Positions 1 through 9,418 of a stretch of 64,000 nucleotides of DNA are shown here, piece by piece; position 1 is the first letter of the stretch; each line of letters begins with the position of its first letter. Origin of the DNA: Candidatus Epilinea brevis (GTDB lineage: Bacteria; Chloroflexota; Anaerolineae; Epilineales; Epilineaceae); assembly GCA_016710785.1 (NCBI GenBank), contig JADJUE010000004.1:62001-126000 (forward strand), written 5' to 3'. Position numbers and translations under genes: made by a program. Below the pieces are notes generated by a model. The model was not told the origin of the DNA. It worked only from the letters and a program-made list of their open reading frames with translations, and did no database searches.

Positions 1-508
1 AACCCTTGAAGGTGCTGCCCGGACCTTCGACCACGAAGGCGTAGGCCATCTCGCTGGCGCCGGGGCGGATGACGATCCTGTTGTCCTGCGGTCCGGCGTA
101 GTCAACGATGTCGGCGCCGAAGTCGATGGCGGTGCCGGCGGCGGTGAAGTTGTAGGGGATCGCGTTCTCGCCGAACTCCAGCGTCCAGCGCCCGGTGGCC
201 GGATCGTAACCAGGATCGGTGACAGCCAAGGGCTTGCGTCCCGGCGGGCATTTCTTGCCCCGCGGCGTGGTCGCCGGATCGTAGCAGGCGCGGATGGTTC
301 CGGCCACGGCCGCACCCTGGATCTTTTCGATCGCGCCGCGTAGCGAGCAAGGGTTGTCACCGGGCAGGCAATGGTTGCTGTCGGTGGCGATGTCTTCGGT
401 GGTGTTGACGAAGATGACGAACTGGTCGGGCGCCGCTGACACCGGAACCAGGCCCAAGGCCAGGCCGAGCGACAAGACGGACAGACTGCTGCTAACAAGG
501 CGCCTCAT
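1..508 (-). CDS. secreted CSLREA-domain protein, C-terminus beyond window
   Basis: The reading frame opens with ATG at 508 and runs off the left edge, leaving 169 codons. Residues 1-26 form a signal peptide (basic MRR, a Leu/Val-rich core, then VSAAP). About residue 47 follow CLPGDNPCSLRGAIEKI, the Cys...CSLRxAI signature of the CSLREA domain, which normally precedes a right-handed parallel beta-helix in large exported proteins. Only the start of the predicted surface or secreted domain is visible, so no substrate can be named. No good Shine-Dalgarno sequence stands out, but the signal peptide fixes the start. Confidence 0.75.
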   Translation of the reverse strand, partial: MRRLVSSSLSVLSLGLALGLVPVSAAPDQFVIFVNTTEDIATDSNHCLPGDNPCSLRGAIEKIQGAAVAGTIRACYDPATTPRGKKCPPGRKPLAVTDPGYDPATGRWTLEFGENAIPYNFTAAGTAIDFGADIVDYAGPQDNRIVIRPGASEMAYAFVVEGPGSTFKG

Positions 509-679
509 GCGGTGCCCTCCCCCTGGCTAGGTGCTGATCGATGGGTGGCGGTGGCGGCGACCCGGCCGCAGGGCCTGTCCCGGCCAGCGCGACTGGCGCC
601 GCTCAGTATACCAGACCCCCGCCACCCCCGCAGCCCCTGCCGCGCCTGTCGTTGGGCCGGCGGACCTCGCGCCGCGTGG

Positions 680-2023
680 TCAGGGCTGCTGTGGCGCTGG
701 CGTCGGCGGGGGAAGGGTAGAGAAGACGCGGTAGACCAGGCCGCCGCGGTCATCCGAGATCAGCAGGCTGCCGTCGCGCGCTTGCGCCAGGTCCACCGGA
801 CCACCCCAGCGCCGGGTGTCCGGCCGCAGCCAGCCGCTGACGAAGTCGAAGACCTCGCCGCGCGGAAGATCGCCCTCCATGGGGATGCGCAGCACGCTGT
901 AGCCCACGGGCAGCTCGCGACGGGCATCCGAACCATGGGTGGCGACGTAGAGGTCGCCGCGGTAATCCGCCGGGAACTGCTCGCCGGTGTAGAAGACCAG
1001 GCCGCTGACCGCGCCGTGGGCCGGAAGCGCCACCAGCGGTGCCGTGGTGGCCGCGCAGAATGCGGCGTCACCCGGCGCTTCGGCCGCGCCATCCGGCCGG
1101 CCGGCGCCGAAGCAGCCGGGCCAGCCGTAATGCGCCCCGGCCGACAGGCGGTTCAGTTCGTCCGGCGGCAGGTCGTCACCCAAGCCTTCGCGCCCCTGGT
1201 CACCGGCAAAGAGTTCGCGCGAGCGGGGATGGAAGGCCAGATCCAGGCTGCGTCGCAGCCCGGCGGCAAAGCGCGTGTTCTGGCCGCCGGCCAGATCCAG
1301 GCTGAGCACGCCGGCCGAGCGCGCATCCTCCGGCTGGCAGCTGGCGCAAGACGCACCGACGCTGATGTACAGCCGGCCGTCGGGACCCAGGGCCAGGCCG
1401 CGCTCCCAGTTGGGTCCGCCACCCGGCAGATCCACCAGGCGGCGCGGCGCGCCCGAGGCCAACACCTGCCCGGGGCGGTAGTCAAAGGCCCACACGGCGT
1501 CGGTGCCGGCCACGTACAGCGCATCCGGTCCGAAGGCCAGGCCCCACGGCCGGCTGAGCCCGCGTCCTGCGGCGAAGACCAGTGCCGGCCCCGACTGGCC
1601 GGTGGGCAGGGCATCCACCTGGCCGTTCTGATCGCGGTCGGGCATGACGATGATGCGGTCTTCGGCCGGGACGCTGGCGAAGAGATCGCCGTTGGGGGCC
1701 ACCGCCATCATGGACACCGGCAGGCCGAGGTTGGCGAAGACGCCGATGGCGAAGCCCGGCGGCAGTTCCAGCGGCTCTGGGGGCGGCACGAAGACGGTCG
1801 GGGCAGCCGTCGGGCTGCCGGCAGGCGTGACGGTCGCAACCGCGTCGGGCATCCGCGTGCCGCCTTCGACCACCGGGGGCGCCGGGCTGTTGGCGATGGC
1901 CAGCGGCGAGCGCGGCGGGAAGGGTGTCGGCGAGGCGCAGGCCGAGGCGATGACGGCCAGGCCGACGACAGCCAGCGGTACGGTCTTGAAGGAGCGAGGT
2001 GACGGCCGGTCCATGGGCGGCAT
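680..2023 (-). CDS. PQQ-dependent sugar dehydrogenase-like lipoprotein
   Basis: A 447-residue protein of the soluble glucose/L-sorbosone dehydrogenase type, a six-bladed propeller that oxidises aldoses with pyrroloquinoline quinone. The start is the ATG at 2023 (or 2014), followed by a lipoprotein signal ending IASAC. The frame stays open far upstream, but that part is antisense to the neighbouring ligase gene and is a shadow. A Pro/Thr-rich linker precedes the propeller. The stretches GLALGPDGRLYISVG, then DDLPPDELNRL with AGAHYGWPGC, match the family's calcium/PQQ-binding region. The gene is divergent from the next one, with 78 bp between starts. The substrate is unknown, and some homologues may not bind PQQ. 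Confidence 0.8.
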   Translation of the reverse strand: MPPMDRPSPRSFKTVPLAVVGLAVIASACASPTPFPPRSPLAIANSPAPPVVEGGTRMPDAVATVTPAGSPTAAPTVFVPPPEPLELPPGFAIGVFANLGLPVSMMAVAPNGDLFASVPAEDRIIVMPDRDQNGQVDALPTGQSGPALVFAAGRGLSRPWGLAFGPDALYVAGTDAVWAFDYRPGQVLASGAPRRLVDLPGGGPNWERGLALGPDGRLYISVGASCASCQPEDARSAGVLSLDLAGGQNTRFAAGLRRSLDLAFHPRSRELFAGDQGREGLGDDLPPDELNRLSAGAHYGWPGCFGAGRPDGAAEAPGDAAFCAATTAPLVALPAHGAVSGLVFYTGEQFPADYRGDLYVATHGSDARRELPVGYSVLRIPMEGDLPRGEVFDFVSGWLRPDTRRWGGPVDLAQARDGSLLISDDRGGLVYRVFSTLPPPTPAPQQP

Positions 2024-2101
2024 TGTAACCCAAGCCGGCCCGCAACAGCCATCGGCTACAATTCCCGCCCTTCCGCCGCCCCACTTCGCCAAGGAGCAGG
2101 C

Positions 2102-3403
2102 ATGTTGCAGCTCTTCAACAGCCGCAGCCAGCAGCGCGAGCGCTTCCGCCCCGTCCCCGGCCGGCCCGTGCGGGTCTATGTCTGCGGCATCACGCCCTAC
2201 GACACCACCCATCTGGGCCACGCGTTCACCTATGTCACCTTCGACACCCTGATGCGCCTGATGCGCCACGGCCACGGTTGGCCTGTGCGTTATGTCCAAA
2301 ACCTCACCGACATCGACGACGATGTGCTGCGCAAGGCGGCGGAAACCGGCGAGGACTGGCGCGCCCTGGGCCTGCGTTGGACGGACCTGTTCCGCGGCGA
2401 CCTGGCCTGGCTGAACCTCGTACCGCCCGATGTGTATCCCGGCGCCACGTCGGTGATGAGCCAGATCATCGGCCATGTGGCGACCCTGATCACGCGCGGG
2501 CTGGCCTACGAGAGCGGTGGCAGCGTGTACTTCGCCGTGGGCGCCGATCCGGACTTCGCCGCCGACCTGCGGCTGGACCGGGCCAGCCTGCTGGACATCG
2601 CCAACGAACGCGGCAACCATCCCGATGACCCCGGCAAGCGGGACCCCCTGGACTTCGTGCTGTGGCAGGCCGGCAAGCCGGGAGAACCGGCCTGGCACAG
2701 CCCCTGGTCGGCCGGGCGACCCGGCTGGCACATCGAATGCTCCACCTTGGCCTTGGCCCACCTGGGCGAGCAGGTGGACATCCATGGCGGCGGCGGCGAC
2801 CTGGCCTTCCCCCACCATGCCTGCGAAGAGGCGCAGTCGACGCCGCTGGTTGCCCACCGGCCCTGGGTGCGCTGGTGGATGCATGTGGCCATGGTGGAGA
2901 AGGACGGCGTGAAGATGTCCAAAAGCCTGGGCAACCTGGTCCTGGTGCGGCGGTTGGCGGCCGAGGGCCACCATCCGGACACGGTGCGGCTCTACCTCCT
3001 GCAACACCATTACCGCCAGGCCTGGAACTGGGATCCGGCGCGCTTCCAGGACACGGCGGCCATGACCCGAACCCTGCACGCGGCGATCGCCCGCGTCAGC
3101 CCCGGCCAGCGCTTGCTGGATCTGAGCCGTTTCGGTCCGCGTGTCACCGGCGCCCTGGACGACGACCTGAACACGCCGGTGGCCGTCAACGCCGCCATGG
3201 AGCTGGCGGACGCCATCATCGACGCCCCGCCCGGCAGCGACCTGCGCCCGGCCCAGGATCTGCTACGGGCCACCGCCGGGCAGCTGCTGGGCCTGCATCT
3301 GGTTCCGGTGGTTCCGGCCCCCGGCGAGCTGATGGGCCGCTGGCCGGCGCCGTTGGTCGCCGAACCGGACCTGCTGCTGCCGCCTGAGGACGAATCGGCC
3401 TAA
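2102..3403 (+). CDS. MshC-like cysteine ligase (cysteinyl-tRNA synthetase family)
   Basis: A 433-residue class I cysteine-activating enzyme. AAGGAG at 2091-2096 sits 5 nt before the ATG. The nucleotide-binding HIGH variant is THLGH (residues 36-40), KMSKS lies near residue 270, and the zinc ligands expected for the family are present: Cys28 in YVCGITPYD, Cys in GWHIECS and His in FPHH. YVCGITPYDxTHLGHA, PGEPxW and GRPGWH resemble mycothiol ligase MshC (which joins cysteine to glucosaminyl-inositol) more than ordinary cysteinyl-tRNA synthetases, which usually read YVCGPTVYD. The length also fits MshC (about 410) better than CysRS (about 460-500). No other msh gene is in the window, so tRNA charging remains possible. 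Confidence 0.75.
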   Translation: MLQLFNSRSQQRERFRPVPGRPVRVYVCGITPYDTTHLGHAFTYVTFDTLMRLMRHGHGWPVRYVQNLTDIDDDVLRKAAETGEDWRALGLRWTDLFRGDLAWLNLVPPDVYPGATSVMSQIIGHVATLITRGLAYESGGSVYFAVGADPDFAADLRLDRASLLDIANERGNHPDDPGKRDPLDFVLWQAGKPGEPAWHSPWSAGRPGWHIECSTLALAHLGEQVDIHGGGGDLAFPHHACEEAQSTPLVAHRPWVRWWMHVAMVEKDGVKMSKSLGNLVLVRRLAAEGHHPDTVRLYLLQHHYRQAWNWDPARFQDTAAMTRTLHAAIARVSPGQRLLDLSRFGPRVTGALDDDLNTPVAVNAAMELADAIIDAPPGSDLRPAQDLLRATAGQLLGLHLVPVVPAPGELMGRWPAPLVAEPDLLLPPEDESA

Positions 3404-3445
3404 AGTCGGTTGAAGGCCTCGCGGGGCAGGCGTAGACTGTTCCTC

Positions 3446-4063
3446 ATGTCCATCGACGCCGAGCCCGGGGGGGCTGATACCGTGATCCAGGAAGCGCGTG
3501 CGCAGTCCGGCAGTTGGCCTGCCGTCCGCCCAGGCGGCGAATGGATCGCCGTGAGACAGGACGGTGCGCGGCTGCAACTGTGGACCGGACCCCGCGCCCT
3601 GCGCTACCAGCGCATCCAGATCCAAGCCATCGCCCTGGCCTTCGCGGTTGGCGGCGGCCTGCTGCTGCGCTTGTCAGCCTGGGCCTGGCTGGCGGTCGCC
3701 GTCGCCCCCGTCCTCTGGGCGCTGGCGTCGCGGCTGGCTCCGGAGCGGCCGCTGGTCGAGATCGATCGCCACGCGGGGCTGCTCACACCGCTGGCGGGCA
3801 GCGGGGCGGAAGGCCGGCCGATCCCCTTGGGGCGGATCAGCGCCATCGCCGGTGCCTGGGAGACCTTCGGCTGGAGTTCCCGCAGCGCGATCTACGCCAT
3901 CGACGGTCAGACGGAGCGCAGCCTCATCCTGGCCCTGGGCGGCACCAACGACGCGTACGCCGTCGCCGTCTGTGCGGCGCTGGGCCAGGAGTTGGGCGTC
4001 AGCGCCGACTACACGGGGCCGTCGGGCGAGCCCGTTCGCTGCGGCGTGACCCCAACTGCCTGA
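3446..4063 (+). CDS. hypothetical protein with paired membrane segments
   Basis: A 205-residue protein I do not recognise. The ATG at 3446 is preferred over an in-frame TTG at 3410. After about 60 polar residues come two adjacent hydrophobic segments (IQAIALAFAVGGGLLLRL and AWLAVAVAPVLWALAS), then a soluble domain of about 120 residues containing SLILALGGTNDAYAVAV. This hairpin-plus-cytoplasmic-domain layout is common in small bacterial membrane proteins with a PH-like fold, but that is only a guess. It follows the ligase gene by 42 bp on the same strand and could be cotranscribed with it. It converges on the next gene. Confidence 0.6.
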   Translation: MSIDAEPGGADTVIQEARAQSGSWPAVRPGGEWIAVRQDGARLQLWTGPRALRYQRIQIQAIALAFAVGGGLLLRLSAWAWLAVAVAPVLWALASRLAPERPLVEIDRHAGLLTPLAGSGAEGRPIPLGRISAIAGAWETFGWSSRSAIYAIDGQTERSLILALGGTNDAYAVAVCAALGQELGVSADYTGPSGEPVRCGVTPTA

Positions 4064-4070
4064 AGCCCGC

Positions 4071-4577
4071 TCAGACCGCGCCGGACTCCACCTTCGCCAA
4101 CAGCCAGATCATCCCGGCCAACAGCACCAGGGCGCCGGAAGCCAGGGCCGGCGCCGGTCCGACGCGCATCGTGACCGCCAGCCAGAGCTGCTGCCAGGCG
4201 GGCATGCTCTCCCAGAGACGGCCGTAGGCCGCATCCAGCGGCGCGGCGGAGAGGTTGCCGTTGACATGGAAGACAATGCCCAGCAAGCCACCGGCGGCGA
4301 CGATCGCGGAAAGGCGATTCGCTTGACGCCGCTGCGCGGCGTTGGGGCCGGACCGGGCTGAGGGGAAGGGCCGCAGGATCCACCAGGCGCGCATGAGCAG
4401 GACCATGAAGAGCCACACCAGACCCTGGTTCCACTTCTGCCAATGGCGGGTCAGGGCCAACTCGGTGACCAGGCCACCGATGCCAAGGGCGCAGAGGCCG
4501 TGCAGACCCTCGTTGAGATCCTTGCCGCCCAGGCGGCGGAACCGGGCCCATACACCGTCACCACCATTGATGCTCAT
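4071..4577 (-). CDS. small integral membrane protein, unknown function
   Basis: A 168-residue protein with about four hydrophobic segments (near residues 24-42, 52-66, 90-108 and 145-163). The ATG at 4577 is chosen because AGGAGCT lies directly upstream; a longer frame to 4631 lacks a comparable site. Not recognised. It lies downstream of, and on the same strand as, the HhH lipoprotein gene, but the strong hairpin at 4633-4670 separates them, so it is probably expressed on its own. Confidence 0.6.
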   Translation of the reverse strand: MSINGGDGVWARFRRLGGKDLNEGLHGLCALGIGGLVTELALTRHWQKWNQGLVWLFMVLLMRAWWILRPFPSARSGPNAAQRRQANRLSAIVAAGGLLGIVFHVNGNLSAAPLDAAYGRLWESMPAWQQLWLAVTMRVGPAPALASGALVLLAGMIWLLAKVESGAV

Positions 4578-4632
4578 CCCAGCTCCTTGGGGTTGGGGGG
4601 CTTTGACTCGTGGGTCTTGCCTCGCCGCCAAC

Positions 4633-4670
4633 GGGGGCGGGCGGCGGCTGCATGCCTGCCGCCCGCCCCC
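4633..4670 (-). terminator. GC-rich terminator-like hairpin
   Basis: The arms GGGGGCGGGCGGC and GCCGCCCGCCCCC can form a stem of about 13 bp around a short loop, just downstream of the lipoprotein stop at 4680. There is no U-run, so it may act with Rho or only stabilise the 3' end. Confidence 0.6.
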
Positions 4671-4679
4671 GCCATCAGG

Positions 4680-5090
4680 TCACGGCTCCAGGACGGCGAT
4701 GATCTGGTCGATGACGCCGGCTTCCGGGTTGTACTTGGCCAGCTCTTCGCGGAGCGTCGTGAACTCGAGGTCGTCCGCCGCGTAGGGGCGGTACTCCATC
4801 ACCTCGTCGGTCCACTTCGCGGCGTTGGCGATGCCCGCGGCCTCGAAGGCGGCGATCAACTCCTCCTCGGTGGCGTTGTTGGCCGATACCTTGGCGACCG
4901 CCGGGGCGGCGGCATCGAGGGTCGGTGCGGCGGCGGGGTCCGCCGTCGGCTCGACAGGCACATCGGCGGCCGGGGCCACCGCGGTGCTCTCGACCGCCGG
5001 GGCGACGTCGCCTTCCGGCTCGGCGGGCGTGGTGGTGCAGGCGGCCAGCAACAGGCCACCGGCCATGGCGAACAAGGCAAGGTGCTTCAT
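4680..5090 (-). CDS. lipoprotein with ComEA-like helix-hairpin-helix domain
   Basis: A 136-residue lipoprotein. The signal ends LLLAACTT, so Cys18 or nearby would be lipidated. A Pro/Ala/Glu-rich spacer runs to about residue 67. The C-terminal 70 residues begin KVSANNATEEELIAAF, which resembles the N-T-A-x-x-E-L opening of ComEA-type helix-hairpin-helix modules, and continue with EVMEYRPY and KYNPEAGVIDQI. Such modules often bind DNA; here it would sit outside the membrane, so DNA capture is possible but unproven. AGGAG lies about 7 nt before the ATG at 5090. Confidence 0.65.
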   Translation of the reverse strand: MKHLALFAMAGGLLLAACTTTPAEPEGDVAPAVESTAVAPAADVPVEPTADPAAAPTLDAAAPAVAKVSANNATEEELIAAFEAAGIANAAKWTDEVMEYRPYAADDLEFTTLREELAKYNPEAGVIDQIIAVLEP

Positions 5091-5296
5091 CACGTTCTCT
5101 CCTCAGTGAATGCCGAACGGCGATGGGTCGCCGCTCCGGCCGAAACGGCCGCTCCGGCTGCCGACCCGATGGTCGGGCAACGGCTGGGAGCGGTTTGGGG
5201 GGGCGAAATGATAGCGTACCCTGCGTCTTGGAAGGCAGGGTCGGCGAGGCGAACGCATCGGATCACCACGGGGCCCTCGACACCCCCGGCCCACCA

Positions 5297-7068
5297 TCAG
5301 GCGTCCACCGCCGCCGTCAGCAAGCCGCTGAATGCCGCCGGGCTGCGATCCAGCAATGGCCCGGCGGCGCCGAGGGTGGCGTGAATGGCCGGCTCCAGCC
5401 CCGTTTCACCCGTCAGACGGCGCCGCGCGATCAAAGCCTGCGCGGCGAGGGCCGCGCCGCTGGGCGAGGCGCCGTCCGCGAGGTCTTTCTGGCTCGCGAA
5501 CAAGCGCTCGTGACGCGGCGAGCAGCGCAGGGTCACGGCGCCCAGAGGATCCGCGAAGTCCGTGAGCAGTTGATCGCAGAGCGTCAGGCCGGCCTCGCGC
5601 CAGCGCGCGTCAGGCGCATCCGCGGCCAGGTCCAGACAGGCCAGCGCCATCGCCGCCACGTCCTCCAGGAAGGCCGGCACCGCTGCCTGGCCGTCCCGCC
5701 AGACATGGGCGAGCCCGCCGTCAGGCAGGCGCATCTCGCGCAGCACGAAGCTCGCGGCGGCCTCGGCCGCCAGGCGCAGGTCCGCGCGCTCCCACAGCCG
5801 GGACGCCGCGACCAGGGCGCGGATGGTCAGCCCGTTCCAACCGCAGAGCAGCTTCAGGTCGGTTTCCGGGCGCGGTCGCGCATCGCGAGCGGCGCGGAGG
5901 CGCTCGCCGAGTTCATCCAGGCGCGCCTCATCCGCCGCCGCCAAGGCCGCGCGGCGGCGGGTCAGCACCGACGCGCCGTGCTCGAAGTTGCCTGCTGCAT
6001 CGACACCGAGCTGCTCCGCCGCCCAGGCGCCGTCGGTCGCGCCCAGCAGGGCCACCAGCTCCGACGGGCGCCAGACGAAAAAGCTGCCCTCCCCGCCCTC
6101 TTGATCGGCGTCCTGGGCGGTGAAGAAGCCGCCCCTTGGATGGCGCATCTCGCGCAGCAGCCAGCCCACCGTGGCCTCAGCCACGCGCCGCGGCGCCCGG
6201 CCCTTGCCGCGGGCCTCCTGACCCAGGTACAAGGGCAACAGCAGGGCATTGTCATAGAGCATCTTCTCGAAATGCGGCACGGTCCAGTCGGCATCGACGC
6301 AGTAGCGATGGAAGCCCCCGCCCAGCTGGTCGAACAGCCCCCCGCCGGCCATGGCATCCAGGGCTTCGTCGACGACCGCCAGCGCCGCTGCCGCCGGCTG
6401 CGCCAGGGGAAGGTGCGCCCATAGGCGGCGAGAAATGCCAATTGCGGAGCTTGCGGGAACTTGGGGGCAGCGCCGAAACCGCCGTGGCGCGGGTCATGAG
6501 CGCCCGCCACCGCCTCGGCCGCCGCATTGAGGGCGGCTGGGGATGGCCCTTGGGTGGCCCCGGTGGCGGCGGCGGCCCCGCGCAGGGCATCGGCCAGGCG
6601 CTGCGCGCTGGCCAGCACCGCTTCGCGGCGGCCCTCCCAGGCCTGGGCGATGGCCGTCAGCACTTCGCCGAAGCCGGCCATGCCGTGCCGGGCCTCCGGC
6701 GGGAAGTAGGTGCCGCCGTAGAAGGGCAGGCCCTCGGGCGTCAGGAAGACGGTCATCGGCCAGCCGCCGCGCCCGGTCATGGCCTGCAGGGCATCCATGT
6801 ACAGGGCATCCACGTCCGGGCGCTCCTCCCGATCCACCTTGATGTTGACGAAATGCTGGTTCATCAGCGCCGCCAGCCGCTGGTCTTCGAAGGATTCGTG
6901 GGCCATCACGTGGCACCAATGACAGGCGGAGTAGCCTACCGACAGGAGGATGGGCCGGCCGGAGTCGCGCGCCGCGGCCAGCGCCTGAGGGTCCCAGGGC
7001 TGCCAATGCACGGGATTGTCGGCATGCTGCCTGAGGTAGGGCGAAAGGGCGTCGCTGAGGCGGTTCAC
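5297..7068 (-). pseudogene. DUF255/SSP411 thioredoxin-fold protein (YyaL family), one frameshift
   Basis: Encodes an SSP411-type protein: an N-terminal thioredoxin-like domain with CHWC at residues 49-52, then an alpha/alpha toroid related to glycosidases. The start is placed at GTG 7068 (VNRLSDALSPYL), the usual family N-terminus, with GGAG 8 nt upstream; the longer frame to 7203 adds atypical sequence. The reading frame changes at a run of four Gs at 6406-6409 (CCCC on the coding strand). Restoring one base continues GRTFP into LAQPAAAAL and then AGGGLFDQLGGGFHRY. All other conserved blocks are intact, so a sequencing error or a very recent mutation is likely. The cellular role of the family is poorly known. 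Confidence 0.8.
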
Positions 7069-7195
7069 CAGACTGGCTCCAATGGTGCTTGCCGACGGGG
7101 CGGGCAGGACGGCGATGCGGAAGAGCGGTGACGATAGCAGGCGGCGGAACAGGCGAAGGGAGATGGTCAAGAGCCCCCCCCCCACTCCCCACCCC

Positions 7196-9247
7196 TCATC
7201 CACGCTCGAGCAGCAGGTCCCCCGTGTGCAGGGCCGTCAGGCCCCAGCCGCTGGCCAGGAGCAAGGTGCTGTCCGGCTGGGTCAACACCGCCGGGCCGCG
7301 CAAGGAGGCGCCGGGAGCCAGCAGCTGATGCGCCACCAGCGGCGCGCGCTGCACCCGACCGCCAGGCAGGACCAGGTCGGTCGACGACGGGCCTGCCTCC
7401 TGCGGGTCCGGCCAGCTCCAGGTAGAGGGCAGTTCGGCCAGCGGCAGGCAGCGGGCCGTCAGCCGCAGGGCCACCAACTGCGTTCGCCGCTCGGGCAGGT
7501 GAAAGCCGAAGCGCGCCTGATGCTGCGATTCGAAGGCGGCGCGCAGCGCTGCCGGATCGGCGACCCAGGGCACGGTGAGCTCCCAGGACTGGCCCTCGTA
7601 GCGCAGGTCGGCGGCGCGCTGCACTGTCAGCTGGTTGAGGTCGCAGAGGCGCCCCAGGTCGCGCCGCGCGGCGACCAGCAGCCGGCGGTAGCCGGCTTCG
7701 ACGGCCGGCGGCCAGCCGTGACCACGGCCGGGCCAGGGTCGAAGGGCCAGCGACAGCATCCCCGAGGCCGACGGTGGCGCGGTGGCCAGGCCGACGGCCG
7801 ACAGCAGCCCGGCCGCCGCGGGCACCAGCACCCGGGGGATGGCAAGGCCTTCGGCCAGGGCGCAGGCATGCATGCCGGCAGCCCCGCCGAAGGCCACCAG
7901 GCTGCATTCGCGCGGATCGACGCCGGCCTCCACCGAGATCCGGCGCAGCGCCCGCTCCATCTGCGCATCGGCCAGCCGCACCGCCGCCAGGGCGCAGTCC
8001 TGCAGGCTGAGGCCCATCCGTCGGGCGACCGGCGCCAGCGCCCGCGCCGCGGCGGAGGCGTCCAGGCGCGTGCCATCGGCCAGCCGCAGACCGGCCGGCA
8101 GGCGCCCCAGCACCGTGTTGGCGTCGGTCAGGGTCGGTTCGCCGCCGCCGCGCCCGTAGGCGGCCGGACCGGGCCAGGCCCCGGCCGAGCGTGGTCCCAG
8201 CTTCAGCAGCCTGCCCGGCGCCACCTCGAGGATTGACCCTCCTCCGGCCCCTACGGTGTGGATGCGCAGGCTGGGCCGATGGATCGCTATGCCGCCGACA
8301 ACGCTCCAGCCGTCCAGGGCCGGCTCGCCCTCGCAGAGCGCCACATCCGTGGAGGTGCCGCCCATGTCCAGGCTGAGGATGCGCTCCAGCCCCTGTCGCC
8401 GCGCCACGGCCCGCGCGCCCAGGACGCCCCCGGCCGGGCCGGAGAGCACTGTGGCCACCGGCAGGCGGGCGGCGGCGCGGGGGGCCAAAAGGCCGGCATG
8501 CGAGCCCATCACCGCCAGGGGCCGGCCCGCCAGGCCACGCGCCAGGCGGTCCAGGTAACGGCGCATCACCGGCATCAGGTAGGCGTTGGCCAAGGTGGTG
8601 CTGGCGCGCTCCACCTCGCGGACCAGGGGCAGGACCTGGGACGAGAGGCTCAGGAAGCGCCCCAGTCCCGCTCGCCTGAGGGCCGTCGCCGCCGCGCGCT
8701 CGTGGCGGTCGTCCAGCCAGCTGAAGAGCAGGCAGACGGCGACCGCCTCGGCGCCGCTGGCGGCCACGCGGCGCACCAGGCCCTCCAGGTCGGCGGCGCT
8801 GGGCGCCTGAAGCACAGCCCCGGAAGCGTCCAGACGCTCCTCCAGCTGGAGGTTGAGGTCGCTGTCGGGGTCCAGGAGCGTCGGGCGCGGATCGGGGTCG
8901 AAACGGTAGAGGTCGCCACGCTGACCGCGCCCGAGGGTCAGGAGGTCGGCGAAGCCGGCGGTCAACACCAGGGCCGTGCGCGCGCCGCGCCGCTCCAGCA
9001 GGGCGTTCGTGGCCACCGTGCTGCCGTGCAGGGCGGGCAGGAGCGCCTCAGGATCCAGGCGACGCAGGGCCTCGACACCGGGCTGCTCCGGCTGCCGAGG
9101 CCGGCTTGGCAGCTTCTCCAGTCGCCACGCGCCCGGCCCGGTGATGACGATATCGGTGAAGGTGCCACCCACGTCCATACCGCAGCAGGCGCCGGCCGCG
9201 GCGCGAAACGGCGGGGGCGGCGTCGCCGCGGAGCGCCGGCGGCTCAT
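7196..9247 (-). CDS. hydantoinase/oxoprolinase family protein (HyuA-like)
   Basis: A 683-residue member of the ATP-dependent hydantoinase A/5-oxoprolinase family. The N-terminal ASKHA-type phosphate loop is GMDVGGTFTDIV (about residues 23-34), followed by the Hydant_A_N region. SLDMGGTSTDVALCEG, HTVGAGGGSI and VAFGGAAGMHAC are hallmark motifs. ATG 9247 is preferred over an in-frame GTG at 9271. Members cleave cyclic amides (hydantoins, oxoproline) or carboxylate ketones; the B subunit that usually accompanies them is not adjacent, so the substrate is open. The stop lies about 130 bp upstream of the DUF255 gene on the same strand. Confidence 0.85.
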   Translation of the reverse strand: MSRRRSAATPPPPFRAAAGACCGMDVGGTFTDIVITGPGAWRLEKLPSRPRQPEQPGVEALRRLDPEALLPALHGSTVATNALLERRGARTALVLTAGFADLLTLGRGQRGDLYRFDPDPRPTLLDPDSDLNLQLEERLDASGAVLQAPSAADLEGLVRRVAASGAEAVAVCLLFSWLDDRHERAAATALRRAGLGRFLSLSSQVLPLVREVERASTTLANAYLMPVMRRYLDRLARGLAGRPLAVMGSHAGLLAPRAAARLPVATVLSGPAGGVLGARAVARRQGLERILSLDMGGTSTDVALCEGEPALDGWSVVGGIAIHRPSLRIHTVGAGGGSILEVAPGRLLKLGPRSAGAWPGPAAYGRGGGEPTLTDANTVLGRLPAGLRLADGTRLDASAAARALAPVARRMGLSLQDCALAAVRLADAQMERALRRISVEAGVDPRECSLVAFGGAAGMHACALAEGLAIPRVLVPAAAGLLSAVGLATAPPSASGMLSLALRPWPGRGHGWPPAVEAGYRRLLVAARRDLGRLCDLNQLTVQRAADLRYEGQSWELTVPWVADPAALRAAFESQHQARFGFHLPERRTQLVALRLTARCLPLAELPSTWSWPDPQEAGPSSTDLVLPGGRVQRAPLVAHQLLAPGASLRGPAVLTQPDSTLLLASGWGLTALHTGDLLLERG

Positions 9248-9330
9248 GAGTCGCGCATGTGCGGCAAGCACGCCCGCCAGAGTATGAAACTGCGGCTGGA
9301 GCGCGGCGCATTTTCATAGCAGCGCAGCGA

Positions 9331-9360
9331 AAGGGCCGGGCGACGAGGCGCCCGGCCCTT
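9331..9360 (-). terminator. terminator hairpin after acpP
   Basis: AAGGGCCGGGCG and CGCCCGGCCCTT form a perfect 12-bp stem with a 6-nt loop, 58 bp past the acpP stop and before the hydantoinase start. The arm reads AA/TT at its base but has no long U-tract. Confidence 0.7.
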
Positions 9361-9418
9361 GAGGTTCCTGCCCAACGCGGCGACGGGTGGGCCGCTGACC
9401 CGACCCGCCACCACGGCC

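Noticed and set aside
512..2002. 496-codon plus-strand frame
   Set aside because: It is antisense to the sugar dehydrogenase, Arg/Ala/Gly-rich as expected of a GC-rich shadow frame, with no family motif.
2024..3079. Upstream continuation of the sugar dehydrogenase frame (about 350 extra codons) antisense to the ligase gene
   Set aside because: The lipoprotein signal at 2014-2023 gives a natural start, and the upstream part is the complement of a conserved enzyme gene.
9331..9360. Hairpin as a riboswitch of the hydantoinase gene
   Set aside because: A simple perfect stem right after acpP is better explained as a terminator; no conserved aptamer core is visible.
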